Part shown: positions 5,495 through 6,302 of the stretch, in pieces
Layout of the letters: each line of letters starts with the position of its first letter
How positions within the stretch are numbered: position 1 is the stretch's first letter
NCBI GenBank assembly: GCA_946887385.1
Contig: CAMPKU010000236.1
Coordinates: forward strand, 1-6,302
Direction: 5' to 3'
Origin: an uncultured Gammaproteobacteria bacterium
GTDB taxonomy: Bacteria; Pseudomonadota; Gammaproteobacteria; Rariloculales; Rariloculaceae
Length of the DNA: 6,302 bases
Made by a program: the position numbers and the translations under genes
The notes under the pieces: generated by a model
The model's input: the letters and a program-made list of their open reading frames with translations, nothing else
What the model was told of the DNA's origin: nothing
Database searches by the model: none

Positions 5495-6302
5495 CTATTC
5501 CAGCGCGTCGAGCGCGGCGCGCTGCGCCTTGAGCCGCCCCACGCGCTCGTCGGCGAAGCGCTTGATGCCGGCGAACACCGACTCCGGGTCGAGGTGCGCT
5601 TCGGCGATGACGTCGGGCTCGAGGCCGCCGGTGAGCCACTGGTTGTCCCAGTCGGCCGTCAGCGAGTAATCGTCGGCCTGGGCGCCGACGTTGCGTAGCG
5701 GCCAGACGCGGCGCGTACCGCCGGTGATGAACATCATGTCCTGCTTCGCCCCGATGGGTAGAACGGAGCGGCGATACGCCTCGGATTGCCGGTCGAACAG
5801 CTCCTCGCTGATCGCAGCAATCACTTTGACGTTGACGCCGGCCTCCGCGAGCTTCGGCAGCACCTTGACGGTGTTGAACGTGGCGTAGGCGCCTTGGCAC
5901 ACCACGTAGCCGTGCCGAACGCCGGGCCCGAATTCGCGAATCACGTAGAGCCCCTTTGCGGCCGCACGCACGTCCGTATCAGCGAACGCACTCCGATCGG
6001 CCACGGGCAAATCCGGCCTCGCAACTTCGATGGCGATGATGCCCACCTTCTTCTCGCGTGCGGCGATTTCAGCCGCGGCGAAGTAGCCTGGCGCAACGTC
6101 GTTGTAGTCCCAGAAGCTCAAGTTGATGACGTGGCCGCGGGGAAACAGCTTCCACACCTGCGGCGAGAAGATGCCGAAGTGCGTGCGCGCGTCGGCTGCC
6201 GTCTCGGGGCCGGAATGCGCGGCGAGGATGTGCAGCACGCCGGTCTTGAACTTGCTGTCCTGGTTCTGCTGGCTCCAGACGCGCGCCGGCAGATACATGA
6301 GC
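5495..6302 (-). CDS. Transketolase-family protein, C-terminal part (start outside window)
   Basis: The visible 269 codons, open at the window edge, encode the end of a thiamine-diphosphate transketolase-like enzyme, which moves two-carbon units between sugar phosphates. Numbering from the Met at 6298, the first ~95 residues look like the end of the pyrimidine-binding domain: DARTHFGIFSP near 36-46 resembles the family's D-G-P-T-H segment and is followed by WDYNDVAPGYFAAA near 63-76. The rest is the C-terminal transketolase domain. EELFDRQSEAYRRSVLP near 165-181 matches the FDKQ-x-x-AYREAVLP stretch of E. coli TktA, as recalled. The segment GGTRRVWPLRNVGAQADDY near 193-211 and the tail DWDNQWLTGG near 216-225 differ from TktA, so this is a divergent subgroup, not a tktA orthologue. 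The Met at 6298 is internal, not a start, since homology is already within a domain there. Promoter and N-terminus are not visible. Confidence 0.88.
   Translation of the reverse strand, partial: LMYLPARVWSQQNQDSKFKTGVLHILAAHSGPETAADARTHFGIFSPQVWKLFPRGHVINLSFWDYNDVAPGYFAAAEIAAREKKVGIIAIEVARPDLPVADRSAFADTDVRAAAKGLYVIREFGPGVRHGYVVCQGAYATFNTVKVLPKLAEAGVNVKVIAAISEELFDRQSEAYRRSVLPIGAKQDMMFITGGTRRVWPLRNVGAQADDYSLTADWDNQWLTGGLEPDVIAEAHLDPESVFAGIKRFADERVGRLKAQRAALDALE

Overview
This window is about 6.3 kb of GC-rich, densely packed bacterial chromosome. A glnE-type glutamine synthetase adenylyltransferase with family-typical motifs, high GC, and an intergenic 'GGGGACGGATTTATTTT' repeat that I recall from many beta- and gammaproteobacterial contigs all point to a proteobacterium, probably gamma- or betaproteobacterial. 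This placement is inference; no rRNA or tRNA is present to confirm it.

Layout. Five of the six genes are on the minus strand. In minus-strand order: (1) 6302-5495, the C-terminal 268 codons of a transketolase-family protein whose start lies outside the window; (2) 4752-5444 on the plus strand, a 230-residue polytopic membrane protein of unknown function, convergent with the transketolase and divergent from the next gene; (3) 4615-3182, a DHA2/EmrB-like multidrug-type MFS exporter of 477 aa; (4) 3097-2681, a 138-aa stand-alone tandem-CBS protein with the only strong Shine-Dalgarno site in the window; (5) 2657-1224, a second, unrelated MFS transporter of 477 aa, of the sugar-porter/NiaP-like type; (6) 1077-1, the N-terminal adenylyl-removase half of glnE, cut by the window edge.

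Between the second MFS gene and glnE lies a 146-bp gap filled with copies of a short repeat, two direct and one inverted plus a truncated tandem copy. Together they form a large stem-loop that abuts the glnE start and supplies the stop codon of the upstream MFS gene. The divergent 136-bp region (4616-4751) holds a palindrome over a possible -10 box. It also holds two mutually exclusive hairpins, one of which would hide the ribosome binding site of the plus-strand membrane protein.

Functional view: these look like ordinary housekeeping and transport genes (nitrogen control, pentose-phosphate metabolism, solute transport or efflux, adenylate-type CBS sensing). The exporter-CBS-transporter trio may be co-transcribed, but nothing in the sequence shows a shared pathway. 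I found no mobile-element gene, CRISPR array, defence system or biosynthetic cluster. The most unusual parts are the repeat element fused to gene ends and the possible RNA switch in the leader of the unknown membrane protein.
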